Of a DNA stretch of 26,169 nt, positions 7,402 through 14,828 are shown in pieces. Each line of letters opens with the position of its first letter. Position 1 is the stretch's first letter. The stretch comes from Minisyncoccota bacterium (GTDB lineage Bacteria > Patescibacteriota > Minisyncoccia > Moranbacterales > GCA-2747515), in NCBI GenBank assembly GCA_938044295.1, contig CALIRC010000002.1:1-26169 (forward strand), read 5' to 3'. Under the pieces are notes generated by a model that was not told where the DNA came from, did no database searches, and worked only from the letters and a program-made list of their open reading frames with translations. A program made the translations under genes and the position numbers.

Positions 7402-9717
7402 GTGTATCTCAAACAAATAGAAATTTCTGGTTTCAAGTCATTTGCAGCACCTACTGTGCTGTCTTTTGAGGGCAAGAAAAATGCCACAGATCTGCCAGGC
7501 ATCACTGCGATTGTCGGTCCTAATGGCAGCGGCAAATCAAACGTCTCTGATGCAATTCGCTGGGTTATGGGGGAGCAATCAATGAAAAATCTTCGCGGCA
7601 AAAAAAGTGAAGACGTCATCTTTGCGGGAAGTGAATCAAAAGGAAAGCTCTCTATGGCACGTGTCGCACTGATTTTCGATAATCATGACAAAAAAATTCC
7701 AGTAGAGTATGACGAGGTAATTATCGAACGAAAAATGTTTCGTGATGGCGATGGAGAATATCTTATAAACGGAGCAAGAGTGCGACTACTCGACGTAATT
7801 GACACATTGGCGCAAGCAGGTATGGGAAAGGGAAGTCACTGCGTTGTAGGACAGGGCATGACAGATGCTATTCTTGGTGCAACACCAAGTGAGAGGAGAC
7901 TTATGATCGAAGACGCTGCTGGAGTCAAACACTATCAAATTCGTAAAATTCGTAGTGAAAAAAAACTAGATAAAACTAAAGAGAACCTTCAAAGAACAAA
8001 AGAGTTAATACAAGAAGTCGAACCCCACCTAAAAACACTTAAAAGACAAGCGGAGAAAGCAGCAAAAAGCAAAGAAGTGCATAGTGAGCTCAAAGCAAAG
8101 CAAAAAATCTACTACGCATTCATTTGGAATAATATTGATACTGAAAAAGAAAAAATTCAAAACGACGAGAACATTGCTGAAACAAAGCTCAAAAGCGCCC
8201 AGCGCGCGGTCGACGAAATCACAGAAAAAATTGCAGCAGAAGCAAAAAAGGTTGAAGACGCAAATGTGACAAGTTCATTTGAAACACAAAAGAATGCCCT
8301 GTATGCAAAACTACGGGAATTCGACCAAAGTATTGCCATCACAAAAGGTCGCATTGAAGTCGAAAAAGAACACAAGGCAGCAGAGAGCAGGGTAAAAAGT
8401 ATACCTGTAGATTTAGGCTATATCAGAGAAAGATTGCACACTATTCAAGAGCAACAAAAAAAACTTATTGGAGACTTTGAGATGATAAAAAAAGTCAGCG
8501 AATTAAGTACTGTGAAGAAAACTTTTGTAAAAATCATGAATTCTCTAGATACACTCTACCAAGATGCAGGCAAAAAATCTGTCGCACTTCCGCAAACCGC
8601 AAACAAAGAAAAGCTCGCGGAGTTTGACGACAAGATTGCTAGACACGAAGAGGAGATTTGCGTGAACGAAGAAAAAAGAACAGCTTCACAAGAGGAGATT
8701 GCAGTAATTGACACGAAAATCAGAGAAAGTCTCTCAGAGGATCGCCAAGCAAGAGAACAGTTTTTTATTCTAGAAAAAGAACACCGCGAAAAACAATCAA
8801 TCCTCGACCAAATTCGAGAAAAAGCAAACGAAGCAAAAATAGCACTTGCAAGACTCGAAGTACGCGAAGAAGATCTTCAGCATGAAATTATGCAAGAACT
8901 CGAAGTAGAGCCAAAAGAACTGGAATACGACAGCGTAGCAATCGACGCTGAGGCCATGGAACTTGACATTAACAAGCTTCGCCTAGAGTACGAACGCATC
9001 GGTGGCATTGACCCTCTCATTGTAGAAGAATATGAAGAAACACAAGAGCGCTTTGACTTTCTCTCCAAAGAATCACATGACTTGGAAAAGGCAATCGAAT
9101 CTCTACGAGAAGTTATCAAGGAAATGGACAAAAAAATCCATACAGCTTTTGTCAAGGCCTACAAAGAAATTAACACGGAATTTACGAAATACTTCCGCAT
9201 CCTTTTTGCTGGTGGAAATGCAAAACTTTCGCAAATACAAGTAGATCTTTCACCAAAGAAAAAAAATATAGGTAAAGAATCAACACAAGAAAGCCCTGAG
9301 ACACAATCAGACAGTGATTCTGATGAGGATCTCGAAGAAAAAAAACCTACGAAAACCGAAATTGGTATCGAAATCATGGCATCACCACCAGGCAAAAAAG
9401 TCAAGCAGCTTACTTTGCTATCAGGCGGTGAACGCTCTCTCACATCAATTGCAATGCTCTTTGCAATAATTGCTTACAACCCACCACCTTTTGCGGTATT
9501 AGATGAGGTGGAAGCTGCTTTAGACGAAGCAAATTCGAGGCGACTAGCAAAAATTTTTGCGGAACTATCTGACAAAACACAATTTGTCATCATCACGCAC
9601 AACAGAGAAACAATGCGCCATGCTGACATGCTCTATGGTGTCACGATGGCAAACGACGGTGCATCTCAAATCCTCAGCGTAAAACTAGATCAACTAAAAG
9701 AAGGTGATATGGGATAG
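7402..9717 (+). CDS. smc: Short SMC-family chromosome condensation ATPase
   Basis: SMC proteins form ATP-gated rings that organise and segregate chromosomes. The N-terminal head has Walker A GPNGSGKSN (39-47) and the SMC landmarks EQSMKNLRGKKSEDVIFAGS and GATPSERRLMIEDAAGV. The C-terminal head has the ABC signature LSGGE (673-677) and Walker B LDEVEAALDEAN with Asp701-Glu702. The product is 771 residues against about 1,150-1,200 for canonical SMC. Only about 450 residues of coiled coil and linker separate the heads, and no glycine-rich hinge domain is recognisable; the middle (about 330-400) is a Lys/Glu-rich helical stretch with a short break. An acidic insert with SDSDSDEDLEE lies in the C-terminal head near 640. 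The GTG start gives the usual YLKQIEISGFKSF N-terminus. An SbcC/Rad50-like role is possible but the heads look like SMC. Confidence 0.88.
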   Translation: MYLKQIEISGFKSFAAPTVLSFEGKKNATDLPGITAIVGPNGSGKSNVSDAIRWVMGEQSMKNLRGKKSEDVIFAGSESKGKLSMARVALIFDNHDKKIPVEYDEVIIERKMFRDGDGEYLINGARVRLLDVIDTLAQAGMGKGSHCVVGQGMTDAILGATPSERRLMIEDAAGVKHYQIRKIRSEKKLDKTKENLQRTKELIQEVEPHLKTLKRQAEKAAKSKEVHSELKAKQKIYYAFIWNNIDTEKEKIQNDENIAETKLKSAQRAVDEITEKIAAEAKKVEDANVTSSFETQKNALYAKLREFDQSIAITKGRIEVEKEHKAAESRVKSIPVDLGYIRERLHTIQEQQKKLIGDFEMIKKVSELSTVKKTFVKIMNSLDTLYQDAGKKSVALPQTANKEKLAEFDDKIARHEEEICVNEEKRTASQEEIAVIDTKIRESLSEDRQAREQFFILEKEHREKQSILDQIREKANEAKIALARLEVREEDLQHEIMQELEVEPKELEYDSVAIDAEAMELDINKLRLEYERIGGIDPLIVEEYEETQERFDFLSKESHDLEKAIESLREVIKEMDKKIHTAFVKAYKEINTEFTKYFRILFAGGNAKLSQIQVDLSPKKKNIGKESTQESPETQSDSDSDEDLEEKKPTKTEIGIEIMASPPGKKVKQLTLLSGGERSLTSIAMLFAIIAYNPPPFAVLDEVEAALDEANSRRLAKIFAELSDKTQFVIITHNRETMRHADMLYGVTMANDGASQILSVKLDQLKEGDMG

Positions 9718-9734
9718 AGGATAATAAGAATTTC

Positions 9735-9763
9735 TTGACAGAATCAACTGAATCCTGTACAAT
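9735..9763 (+). promoter_or_regulatory. Sigma70-type promoter of rpsP
   Basis: Perfect TTGACA at 9735-9740, 17-bp spacer, TACAAT at 9758-9763. Predicted transcription start is near 9770, giving a leader of about 59 nt. The in-frame start codon at 9763 would lie upstream of the transcript, which supports ATG 9829 as the true start. Confidence 0.85.
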
Positions 9764-9780
9764 TGCTTTACATGTTTCAA

Positions 9781-9804
9781 CTCCGTGGCGTACATCCACA
9801 GGAG
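9781..9804 (+). promoter_or_regulatory. Leader hairpin covering GGAGG ahead of rpsP
   Basis: CTCCGTGG (9781-9788) pairs with CCAC (9796-9799) and, after a one-base bulge, GGAG (9801-9804); the loop is 7 nt. The 3' arm holds most of GGAGG (9801-9805), one of very few Shine-Dalgarno-like sequences near a start codon here. It lies 23 nt before the ATG, so any role in translation control is uncertain. Confidence 0.45.
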
Positions 9805-9828
9805 GCTCTAAAAAAACTTAACGCACAT

Positions 9829-10233
9829 ATGCTAGTTATACGATTCAACACAGTTGGCCGAAAAAACCACAAACAGTACCGCATTGCAGTACAAGAAAAA
9901 TCACAAGCACCAGGCGGTCGTCACGTAGCACTTGTAGGAAGTTATAATCCACACAGCAAAGAAACAATTCTGAAAACTGACGAAATCAAAGATTGGATCG
10001 CAAAGGGGGCGCAACCATCAGACAGTGTCTACAATCTCCTTATCCGAAACGGCGTTATCGAAGGTGAAAAAAGAAAAGTAAAGGTACCAAAGAAAAAAAT
10101 AGAAGAAACCGATCAAAAAGAGGCAGTAAAGGAAGAAAAAGTTGATGAAGAAAATAAGTCTGAAGAAAAATCTGACGAAAAAACAGCCGACAACACTAAA
10201 ACAGAAGAGGTAAAAGACGCGGAGGATAAATAG
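9829..10233 (+). CDS. rpsP: Ribosomal protein bS16
   Basis: Small-subunit ribosomal protein needed for 30S assembly. The core MLVIRFNTVGRKNHKQYRIA through VALVGSYNPHSKETILKTD to IKDWIAKGAQPSDSVYNLL is typical of bS16. The 134-residue product carries a tail of about 50 residues made almost only of Lys, Glu, Asp, Ala, Ser and Thr, which the core protein (about 80 residues) does not need. The start is ATG 9829, where the family begins; the longer frame from 9763 would start before the predicted transcription start. It has its own strong promoter and ends in an intrinsic terminator, so it is likely monocistronic. Confidence 0.95.
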   Translation: MLVIRFNTVGRKNHKQYRIAVQEKSQAPGGRHVALVGSYNPHSKETILKTDEIKDWIAKGAQPSDSVYNLLIRNGVIEGEKRKVKVPKKKIEETDQKEAVKEEKVDEENKSEEKSDEKTADNTKTEEVKDAEDK

Positions 10234-10261
10234 AAAAAAACAGCTGCAAAGCTGTTTTTTT
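10234..10261. terminator. Intrinsic terminator after rpsP
   Basis: A-tract plus CAGCT, GCAA tetraloop, then AGCTG followed by seven T. The hairpin begins immediately after the rpsP stop and its A and T arms make it usable in both directions. Confidence 0.9.
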
Positions 10262-10321
10262 GATATAACTCATAAAAAAATGAAACATCTATAAAGTGTT
10301 ACTCTTAAAAAAAACAAATTA

Positions 10322-10350
10322 TTGACAAGATATTCAGATTACTGTAATAT
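10322..10350 (+). promoter_or_regulatory. Sigma70-type promoter of rplJ-rplL
   Basis: Perfect TTGACA at 10322-10327, 17-bp spacer, TAATAT at 10345-10350 with TG just before it. The start would be near 10357, giving a leader of about 145 nt that matches the structured region. Confidence 0.8.
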
Positions 10351-10356
10351 ACCAGC

Positions 10357-10500
10357 ATAATCTTAGATCCGTAGATGTGTAGGCGGTGACTTCGGTTACA
10401 GAGGACCTCACTGAGGAATAATACTTGTAGCGTCATAGTGACGCAGAGGTCGACGTTATTATTCTGCGGAAGCAGGATTTTTATTTGTAGCAAAAAAGCA
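10357..10500 (+). promoter_or_regulatory. L10-type leader with likely attenuator
   Basis: Structured leader where L10(L12)4 would bind its own mRNA. Visible elements are hairpin CCTC-ACT-GAGG (10406-10416), hairpin GCGTCA-TAG-TGACGC (10430-10444) and a closing helix AATAATA 10417-10423 with TATTATT 10457-10463. A terminator-like hairpin ATTCTGC-GGAA-GCAGGAT (10461-10478) runs into a T-rich tract to 10486. CGCAGA at 10442-10447 can pair with TCTGCG at 10463-10468, which would break both the terminator and the 10430 hairpin. Mutually exclusive folds of this kind fit transcription attenuation, as known for the Bacillus rplJL leader. Assignment as an L10 leader rests on position and layout. Confidence 0.75.
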
Positions 10501-10502
10501 GT

Positions 10503-11015
10503 ATGCTAACACGCGATCAAAAAGAAACAATCGTCAAAGAACTTTCTGAAAAAATTGGAGATTCCTCAGCAACCGTCTTTACTGATTTTAAAGGCCTTGG
10601 AGCAAACGACATGGTGGCCGTAAAAAAAGAACTTCGCGAAGCTGGGTCATCCTTTCAAATCATTAAGAAAAAACTCTTAGCGATTGCACTCAAAAATAAC
10701 AACATCGATCTTGATCCAAAATCACTCGATGGACAAATTGCAGTCTCGATCTCACCAGATGAAGTCACCAGCGCAAAACTCATCGCAAAAATAGCAAAAA
10801 GCAATGACAATTTAAAAATTGTCGGCGGCGTACTTGATGGCCAATTACTATCACTCGACGAAGCAATTGCACTCTCCAAGATGCCATCACTCGACGAACT
10901 GCGTGGTCAGCTCGTAGGACTATTACAATCACCAGCAACAGGTTTTGTAAGTGCTTTACAGTCACCACAACAGTCATTCGTCGGTGCGATGGAAGCATTT
11001 GGAGGCAAGGAATAA
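10503..11015 (+). CDS. rplJ: Ribosomal protein uL10
   Basis: Base of the ribosomal stalk: it binds 23S rRNA and carries the bL12 dimers that recruit translation factors. The N-terminal domain (MLTRDQKETIVKELSEKIGD, VFTDFKGLGANDMVAVKKEL, FQIIKKKLLAIALK) is typical, and the C-terminal helix (PSLDELRGQLVGLLQSPATG onward) is the bL12-binding arm. Length is 170 residues, as usual. It is preceded by a structured leader and followed 18 bp later by rplL. Neither rplK nor rplA, which often lie upstream, is in this window. Confidence 0.96.
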   Translation: MLTRDQKETIVKELSEKIGDSSATVFTDFKGLGANDMVAVKKELREAGSSFQIIKKKLLAIALKNNNIDLDPKSLDGQIAVSISPDEVTSAKLIAKIAKSNDNLKIVGGVLDGQLLSLDEAIALSKMPSLDELRGQLVGLLQSPATGFVSALQSPQQSFVGAMEAFGGKE

Positions 11016-11033
11016 TTTCATAAATCAAATCAT

Positions 11034-11405
11034 ATGGCAGATGTAAAAAAACTCGCTGAGGAATTTGTATCTCTCAGCGTAAAAGAAGTAAACGAGCTTG
11101 TTACAATCCTCAAAGAAGAACACGGAATCGAGCCTGCAGCAGCTGCTGTAGCAGTCGCAGGTCCAGCTGGCGGTGGGGAAGCAGCAGAAGAAAAGTCAAG
11201 CTTTGACGTAGAACTCACTGCAGCAGGAGATAGTAAAATCAACGTGATCAAAGCAGTTCGTGAAATCTCAGGACAAGGACTCAAAGAAGCAAAAGATATG
11301 GTAGATGGTGCTCCAATCGTTCTCAAAGAAGGTGCGTCAAAAGAAGAGGCAGAAGAAATCAAAGGTAAACTCGAAGAGGCTGGAGCAACAGTTACACTCA
11401 AGTAG
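11034..11405 (+). CDS. rplL: Ribosomal protein bL12 (L7/L12)
   Basis: Multicopy stalk protein that stimulates the GTPases of translation. The 123-residue product has the N-terminal dimerisation domain (about 1-32), an Ala/Gly-rich hinge (EPAAAAVAVAGPAGGGEAAE, about 36-55) and the C-terminal factor-binding domain (KSSFDVELTAAGDSKINVIK, then GLKEAKDMVDGAP and VLKEGASKEEAEEIK). It sits 18 bp after rplJ and is followed by a strong intrinsic terminator, closing a two-gene operon. Confidence 0.97.
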   Translation: MADVKKLAEEFVSLSVKEVNELVTILKEEHGIEPAAAAVAVAGPAGGGEAAEEKSSFDVELTAAGDSKINVIKAVREISGQGLKEAKDMVDGAPIVLKEGASKEEAEEIKGKLEEAGATVTLK

Positions 11406-11430
11406 CAACAATCTGATAGAGATATGCATA

Positions 11431-11463
11431 CAAAACACCCTATCCACTAGGGTGTTTTGTTTT
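11431..11463 (+). terminator. Intrinsic terminator after rplL
   Basis: CAAAACACCCTA, loop TCCAC, TAGGGTGTTTTG, then four T. The 12-bp stem is perfect. Confidence 0.93.
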
Positions 11464-11474
11464 GCGCACTAAGG

Positions 11475-11569
11475 TATAATAAATTATGTATAAAATTATT
11501 TCATTATTAGCACTACCATCTATATCAGAAATTGCATTAGCTAAACTAAGACATGCTCTGAAATATTAA
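11475..11569 (+). other. TATAAT followed by a possible 27-codon leaderless ORF
   Basis: A perfect TATAAT at 11475-11480 lies 5 bp before ATG 11486, so a transcript would start at or next to the ATG. The frame runs to TAA 11569 and encodes MYKIISLLALPSISEIALAK plus LRHALKY, a short peptide that may be amphipathic. No relative is recognised and it may be chance. The rest of this gap holds a small hairpin near 11582-11596 and the mutY promoter. Confidence 0.2.
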
Positions 11570-11624
11570 CACGTTTTCTTTAGAGATGACCTATCTCATA
11601 TGCACAATATATTTAGCTACCACC

Positions 11625-11653
11625 TTGACTGTATATAACATTTCATATATTAA
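11625..11653 (+). promoter_or_regulatory. Candidate promoter of the MutY-like gene
   Basis: TTGACT at 11625-11630, 17-bp spacer, TATTAA at 11648-11653. The start codon is 21 bp after the -10. Confidence 0.5.
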
Positions 11654-11674
11654 TGGGATTTCCTGATCTGCTCT

Positions 11675-12574
11675 ATGCAAACCATATCACCAACAAAAAA
11701 AAGTAAAGTACACAAGATCCTTCTTACATGGTTTGAAGAAATGGGTCGCAAAAATCTTCCATGGCGAGGTACAAAGGACATGTACGAGATAACCGTTAGT
11801 GAAATCATGCTTCAACAAACAAATGTGCCCAAGGTTATAGAAATCTACAAAGCATTTCTACTCAAATTTCCGACGGTAGAAGTGTTAGCAAAAGCGCGTC
11901 AATCAAGCGTGCTTCGTGCCTGGAAAGGACTCGGCTACAACAGACGTGCACTCAATCTACACAAAATGGCAAAAGTCATCACAACTGATTATAGAGGAAT
12001 CTTTCCACAAAACAAAGAAGAGCTGCTTGCATTACCAGGAATCGGTCCATATACAAGCAGTGCTGTCCTTGTCTTTAGTAAAAATAAAAATCTCGCAGCA
12101 ATTGACGTCAATATCGAAAGAGTTATTCGCCGTCTTCACGGAAAGCAAAAGTGGGAAAATGAAATCCAAAAAGAAGAAATAATCACAGGATTTCTACCAC
12201 TCGGACAAGCATCCAACTGGCACAGTGCACTCATGGACTTTGCATCTGCAATCTGCACAAAACGCACACCCAAATGCGAAAAATGCCCCTTAAGCAAAAT
12301 ATGCATCGCATATCCCGATCCTAAAGATTATGTAGCAGTGAAGAAAAAAGAAATTGGGAGATCAGAAAATGGAAAACACATTCCTAGAAGAATCTACCGC
12401 GGACGTATTATAGAATGTCTTCGTAGTAAAGCAGAGAACACAGAAATAATTGGTCAAAAAATAAAGATGGATTGGAGCACATTAAAGGATGAGAAATGGT
12501 TATCAGAAATACTAGACAAACTGGCAAAAGAGGGTATGATAAGACAAACAGGCAAAAAGTGGAGATTACAGTAA
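11675..12574 (+). CDS. mutY: A/G-specific adenine glycosylase (MutY-like), short C-terminus
   Basis: Base-excision repair enzyme expected to remove adenine mispaired with 8-oxoguanine. The HhH-GPD core has the signature VSEIMLQQTNVPKV with Glu43 as the general acid, WKGLGYNRRALNLH, the helix-hairpin-helix LPGIGPYTSSAV, and catalytic Asp144 in AIDVNIERVIRRL. A [4Fe-4S] cluster is indicated by Cys194, Cys201, Cys204 and Cys210 (C-x6-C-x2-C-x5-C). At 299 residues it is shorter than E. coli MutY (about 350). The tail after 215 does not resemble the NUDIX-like 8-oxoG-reading domain; the last 70 residues look more like a small winged helix. Specificity could therefore differ from classical MutY. 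Confidence 0.88.
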   Translation: MQTISPTKKSKVHKILLTWFEEMGRKNLPWRGTKDMYEITVSEIMLQQTNVPKVIEIYKAFLLKFPTVEVLAKARQSSVLRAWKGLGYNRRALNLHKMAKVITTDYRGIFPQNKEELLALPGIGPYTSSAVLVFSKNKNLAAIDVNIERVIRRLHGKQKWENEIQKEEIITGFLPLGQASNWHSALMDFASAICTKRTPKCEKCPLSKICIAYPDPKDYVAVKKKEIGRSENGKHIPRRIYRGRIIECLRSKAENTEIIGQKIKMDWSTLKDEKWLSEILDKLAKEGMIRQTGKKWRLQ

Positions 12575-12602
12575 AATACATATCCACTACAGAAATAAGA
12601 AA

Positions 12603-13580
12603 ATGATCAAAAATGTTATTACAGTATCACCACGAGGCTTCTGCGCAGGAGTAGCACGTTCGATAGACGTTGTCAAAGACTGTCTCGAAATTTTTGGTGC
12701 TCCAGTATACGTAAAACACGCAATTGTGCACAACAAAACAGTCGTGAATGATCTCACAGCAGCAGGTGCAGTTACTGTAGAGGAGGTGAGTGAAATTCCT
12801 AAGGGTGCTATTGCAGTCTTTTCTGCACATGGCTCACCACCAGAACACTTCGCACAAGCACGCGCTCGTGGTATCCGCGTAATCGATGCAACATGCCCAC
12901 TAGTCACAAAAGTTCATATTGAAATCGTAAGATATATACAAGATGGCTTCAAAGTCGTATACATAGGACACAGAGGGCATGTAGAAGGTATTGGTGTACT
13001 AGGCGAGGCTAAAAAGCTCGGTATAGAAGTGCCACTGATCGACACAATAGACGAAGTAAAGGACTTACCATATGCAACAGAAGAAAAAATTGTCATCCTC
13101 ACACAAACAACACTCAGTGTTGACGAAACAAAAGATATAGCAGAGGCTATCAAGAAAAAATACCCCAACACATCAGAACCTGCAGCAAGCGACATCTGTT
13201 TTGCAACAACAAATCGCCAAGGAGCCATAAAACTACTAGCAAAAAGAGTTGATGTAATCATCGTTGTAGGCTCCGTCACATCTTCAAACTCCAATCGTCT
13301 CGTAGAAGTCGCAAAAGCAGAAGGAACAGATGCCTATCTTGTAGATACATCTAAAGAGTTACAGAAAGAATGGTTTAAAGAAAAAGAAACAGTAGGTATA
13401 AGTGCAGGTGCTAGTGCACCAGAGTATCGTGTTCAAGAAATCGTAGACCACTTCACTCGCGATGGTGCAAAAAAGGAAACATATGATCCAATCGAAGAAA
13501 ATATGACATTTACACCACCAAGAGAGCTTTTAGAGGCCCGCAAAGAACAAGAAGAAAAAGTGGACAACGCAACAAAATAG
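12603..13580 (+). CDS. ispH: 4-hydroxy-3-methylbut-2-enyl diphosphate reductase
   Basis: Last enzyme of the MEP isoprenoid pathway, an iron-sulfur protein making IPP and DMAPP from HMBPP. The 325-residue product keeps the three cluster cysteines, Cys14 (SPRGFCAGV), Cys98 (DATCPLVTKVH) and Cys199 (SDICFATTNRQ). It also keeps the active-site residues His43, His76 (AHGSPP), His126 and Glu128 (GHRGHVEGIG), plus the SSNSNRL substrate loop. The C-terminus ends in a short charged tail after ENMTFTPPRELLEARKEQ. No other MEP gene is in the window. The product would supply the polyprenyl carrier used by the glycan cluster and the prenyl group modified by MiaB. Confidence 0.95.
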   Translation: MIKNVITVSPRGFCAGVARSIDVVKDCLEIFGAPVYVKHAIVHNKTVVNDLTAAGAVTVEEVSEIPKGAIAVFSAHGSPPEHFAQARARGIRVIDATCPLVTKVHIEIVRYIQDGFKVVYIGHRGHVEGIGVLGEAKKLGIEVPLIDTIDEVKDLPYATEEKIVILTQTTLSVDETKDIAEAIKKKYPNTSEPAASDICFATTNRQGAIKLLAKRVDVIIVVGSVTSSNSNRLVEVAKAEGTDAYLVDTSKELQKEWFKEKETVGISAGASAPEYRVQEIVDHFTRDGAKKETYDPIEENMTFTPPRELLEARKEQEEKVDNATK

Positions 13581-13582
13581 TT

Positions 13583-13591
13583 TGCTATAAT
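13583..13591 (+). promoter_or_regulatory. Extended -10 promoter (TGCTATAAT)
   Basis: TGC directly before TATAAT at 13586-13591, starting 3 bp after the ispH stop and 43 bp before the next ATG. The leader contains a small hairpin, CCTT with AAGG, around 13609-13624. Confidence 0.5.
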
Positions 13592-13634
13592 AAAAGAAAA
13601 CAAAAATACCTTCAAGCGAGAAGGCACACATCCA

Positions 13635-14726
13635 ATGGATTTAAAAAATGCAAATGTTACTGTAGCTTCAGAGGCATCTGAAACAGTGACTGCAATGCGC
13701 AAAAAAAATCGTAGTCTACGAACCTATGACATCATCATGGGATTTATAACTGTCTTATTCGGATGTCTCTTTTATTTCACTCTCTCACGATCGATCGAAA
13801 ACAGTGCATGGCTCTGGCCACTCCTTACATTTACACCATACATCATAAGCTATCTATTGTTAGCTGTAACAAGTGGCATTAAAAAAGTTGCACTAGCTGC
13901 TACAGCACTATCCTTTGTTACAAGTCTCCTTTTTGAATTCCATATCATCCATATGGGAGTTATTCTTTTAGCGATGCTAATAGTATGGCGCAGCATTATA
14001 GTCATCAGACATACACTTTTCAGTGGGATAAAAGTAGAATCTGGCAATGCAATGTATATGGGAATCATGGGATTTATCACAGCAACAGCCCTGATCATAT
14101 CATCTCAGTACTATTTCACGATCACACGATTTAATTCTGACCAACTCGTCGATAGAATTGCAAATTCTAATACCAGCACAATCAATATTACAAAATTCTT
14201 CTTCGATTACATCAACGCCAAAAATTCTACAAATACAAACAATACGATCGGCACTGTGGATGGATTCCTGGAGGGACTTTTTGTATCTACAAACAAAAAT
14301 ACAGAACAAAAACAAAACATGATCGTTGGAGCAATCGCGCAAAGCCTCGGGATTAGTGAAGAATTAGTAACACAAATACCAGGGGACCTCACAAACACGA
14401 TAACTGAAGATTCTTTTTTACGAGAGTCTCGCAAAATCCTCTCTAAGAATGTAGGAATAGCATTAAACGGCTCAGAAGATATCCTTGACGTACTCACAAC
14501 TTTTTTTAAGCTACGAGCGGAAAAAATCATTCGTGAAAATGAAACCGTTTCATACACTTTGCCGATCATTCTATCATTCTTCTTTTTCATAACCATTTTC
14601 TCGGTCGGATCAGTACTGAGGTATCCATGGATCTGGATCGCTAAATTCATCTTCTGGATACTCAAAATCTATGACATTATCAAAATCATACATGTAGAAA
14701 AACAAGTTGAAGTAATCAAATACTAA
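13635..14726 (+). CDS. Multi-pass membrane protein of unknown function
   Basis: A 363-residue protein I do not recognise. After a short cytosolic N-terminus with basic residues there are about five hydrophobic segments (roughly 34-52, 57-77, 80-97, 105-117 and 137-157). A polar region of about 150 residues rich in Asn, Thr and Ser follows (NSNTSTINITKFFFDYINAK onward), presumably outside the cell. Another membrane helix at about 305-325 and a hydrophobic, basic C-terminus end the protein. It has its own extended -10 promoter and sits between ispH and the CIRCE-controlled dnaJ. No catalytic motif is visible. Function unknown. Confidence 0.8.
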   Translation: MDLKNANVTVASEASETVTAMRKKNRSLRTYDIIMGFITVLFGCLFYFTLSRSIENSAWLWPLLTFTPYIISYLLLAVTSGIKKVALAATALSFVTSLLFEFHIIHMGVILLAMLIVWRSIIVIRHTLFSGIKVESGNAMYMGIMGFITATALIISSQYYFTITRFNSDQLVDRIANSNTSTINITKFFFDYINAKNSTNTNNTIGTVDGFLEGLFVSTNKNTEQKQNMIVGAIAQSLGISEELVTQIPGDLTNTITEDSFLRESRKILSKNVGIALNGSEDILDVLTTFFKLRAEKIIRENETVSYTLPIILSFFFFITIFSVGSVLRYPWIWIAKFIFWILKIYDIIKIIHVEKQVEVIKY

Positions 14727-14746
14727 AACTGTACAGTGTTAGAAAA

Positions 14747-14773
14747 TTAGCACTCTCCACAGGGGATTGCTAG
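14747..14773 (+). promoter_or_regulatory. CIRCE operator (HrcA site) before dnaJ
   Basis: TTAGCACTC, nine bases, then GATTGCTAG. The left arm is identical to the CIRCE consensus, the 9-bp spacing is exact, and the right arm matches GAGTGCTAA at seven of nine positions. TTGCTA 14767-14772 and TATTAT 14790-14795 (17-bp spacer) could be the promoter, with its -35 inside the right arm; TACAAT at 14800-14805 is another -10 candidate. Heat-shock repression by HrcA is the expected control. Confidence 0.8.
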
Positions 14774-14828
14774 TTTTATATATTCATGATATTATAGGGT
14801 ACAATATAAATTTTCTAAAATCGTGAAA

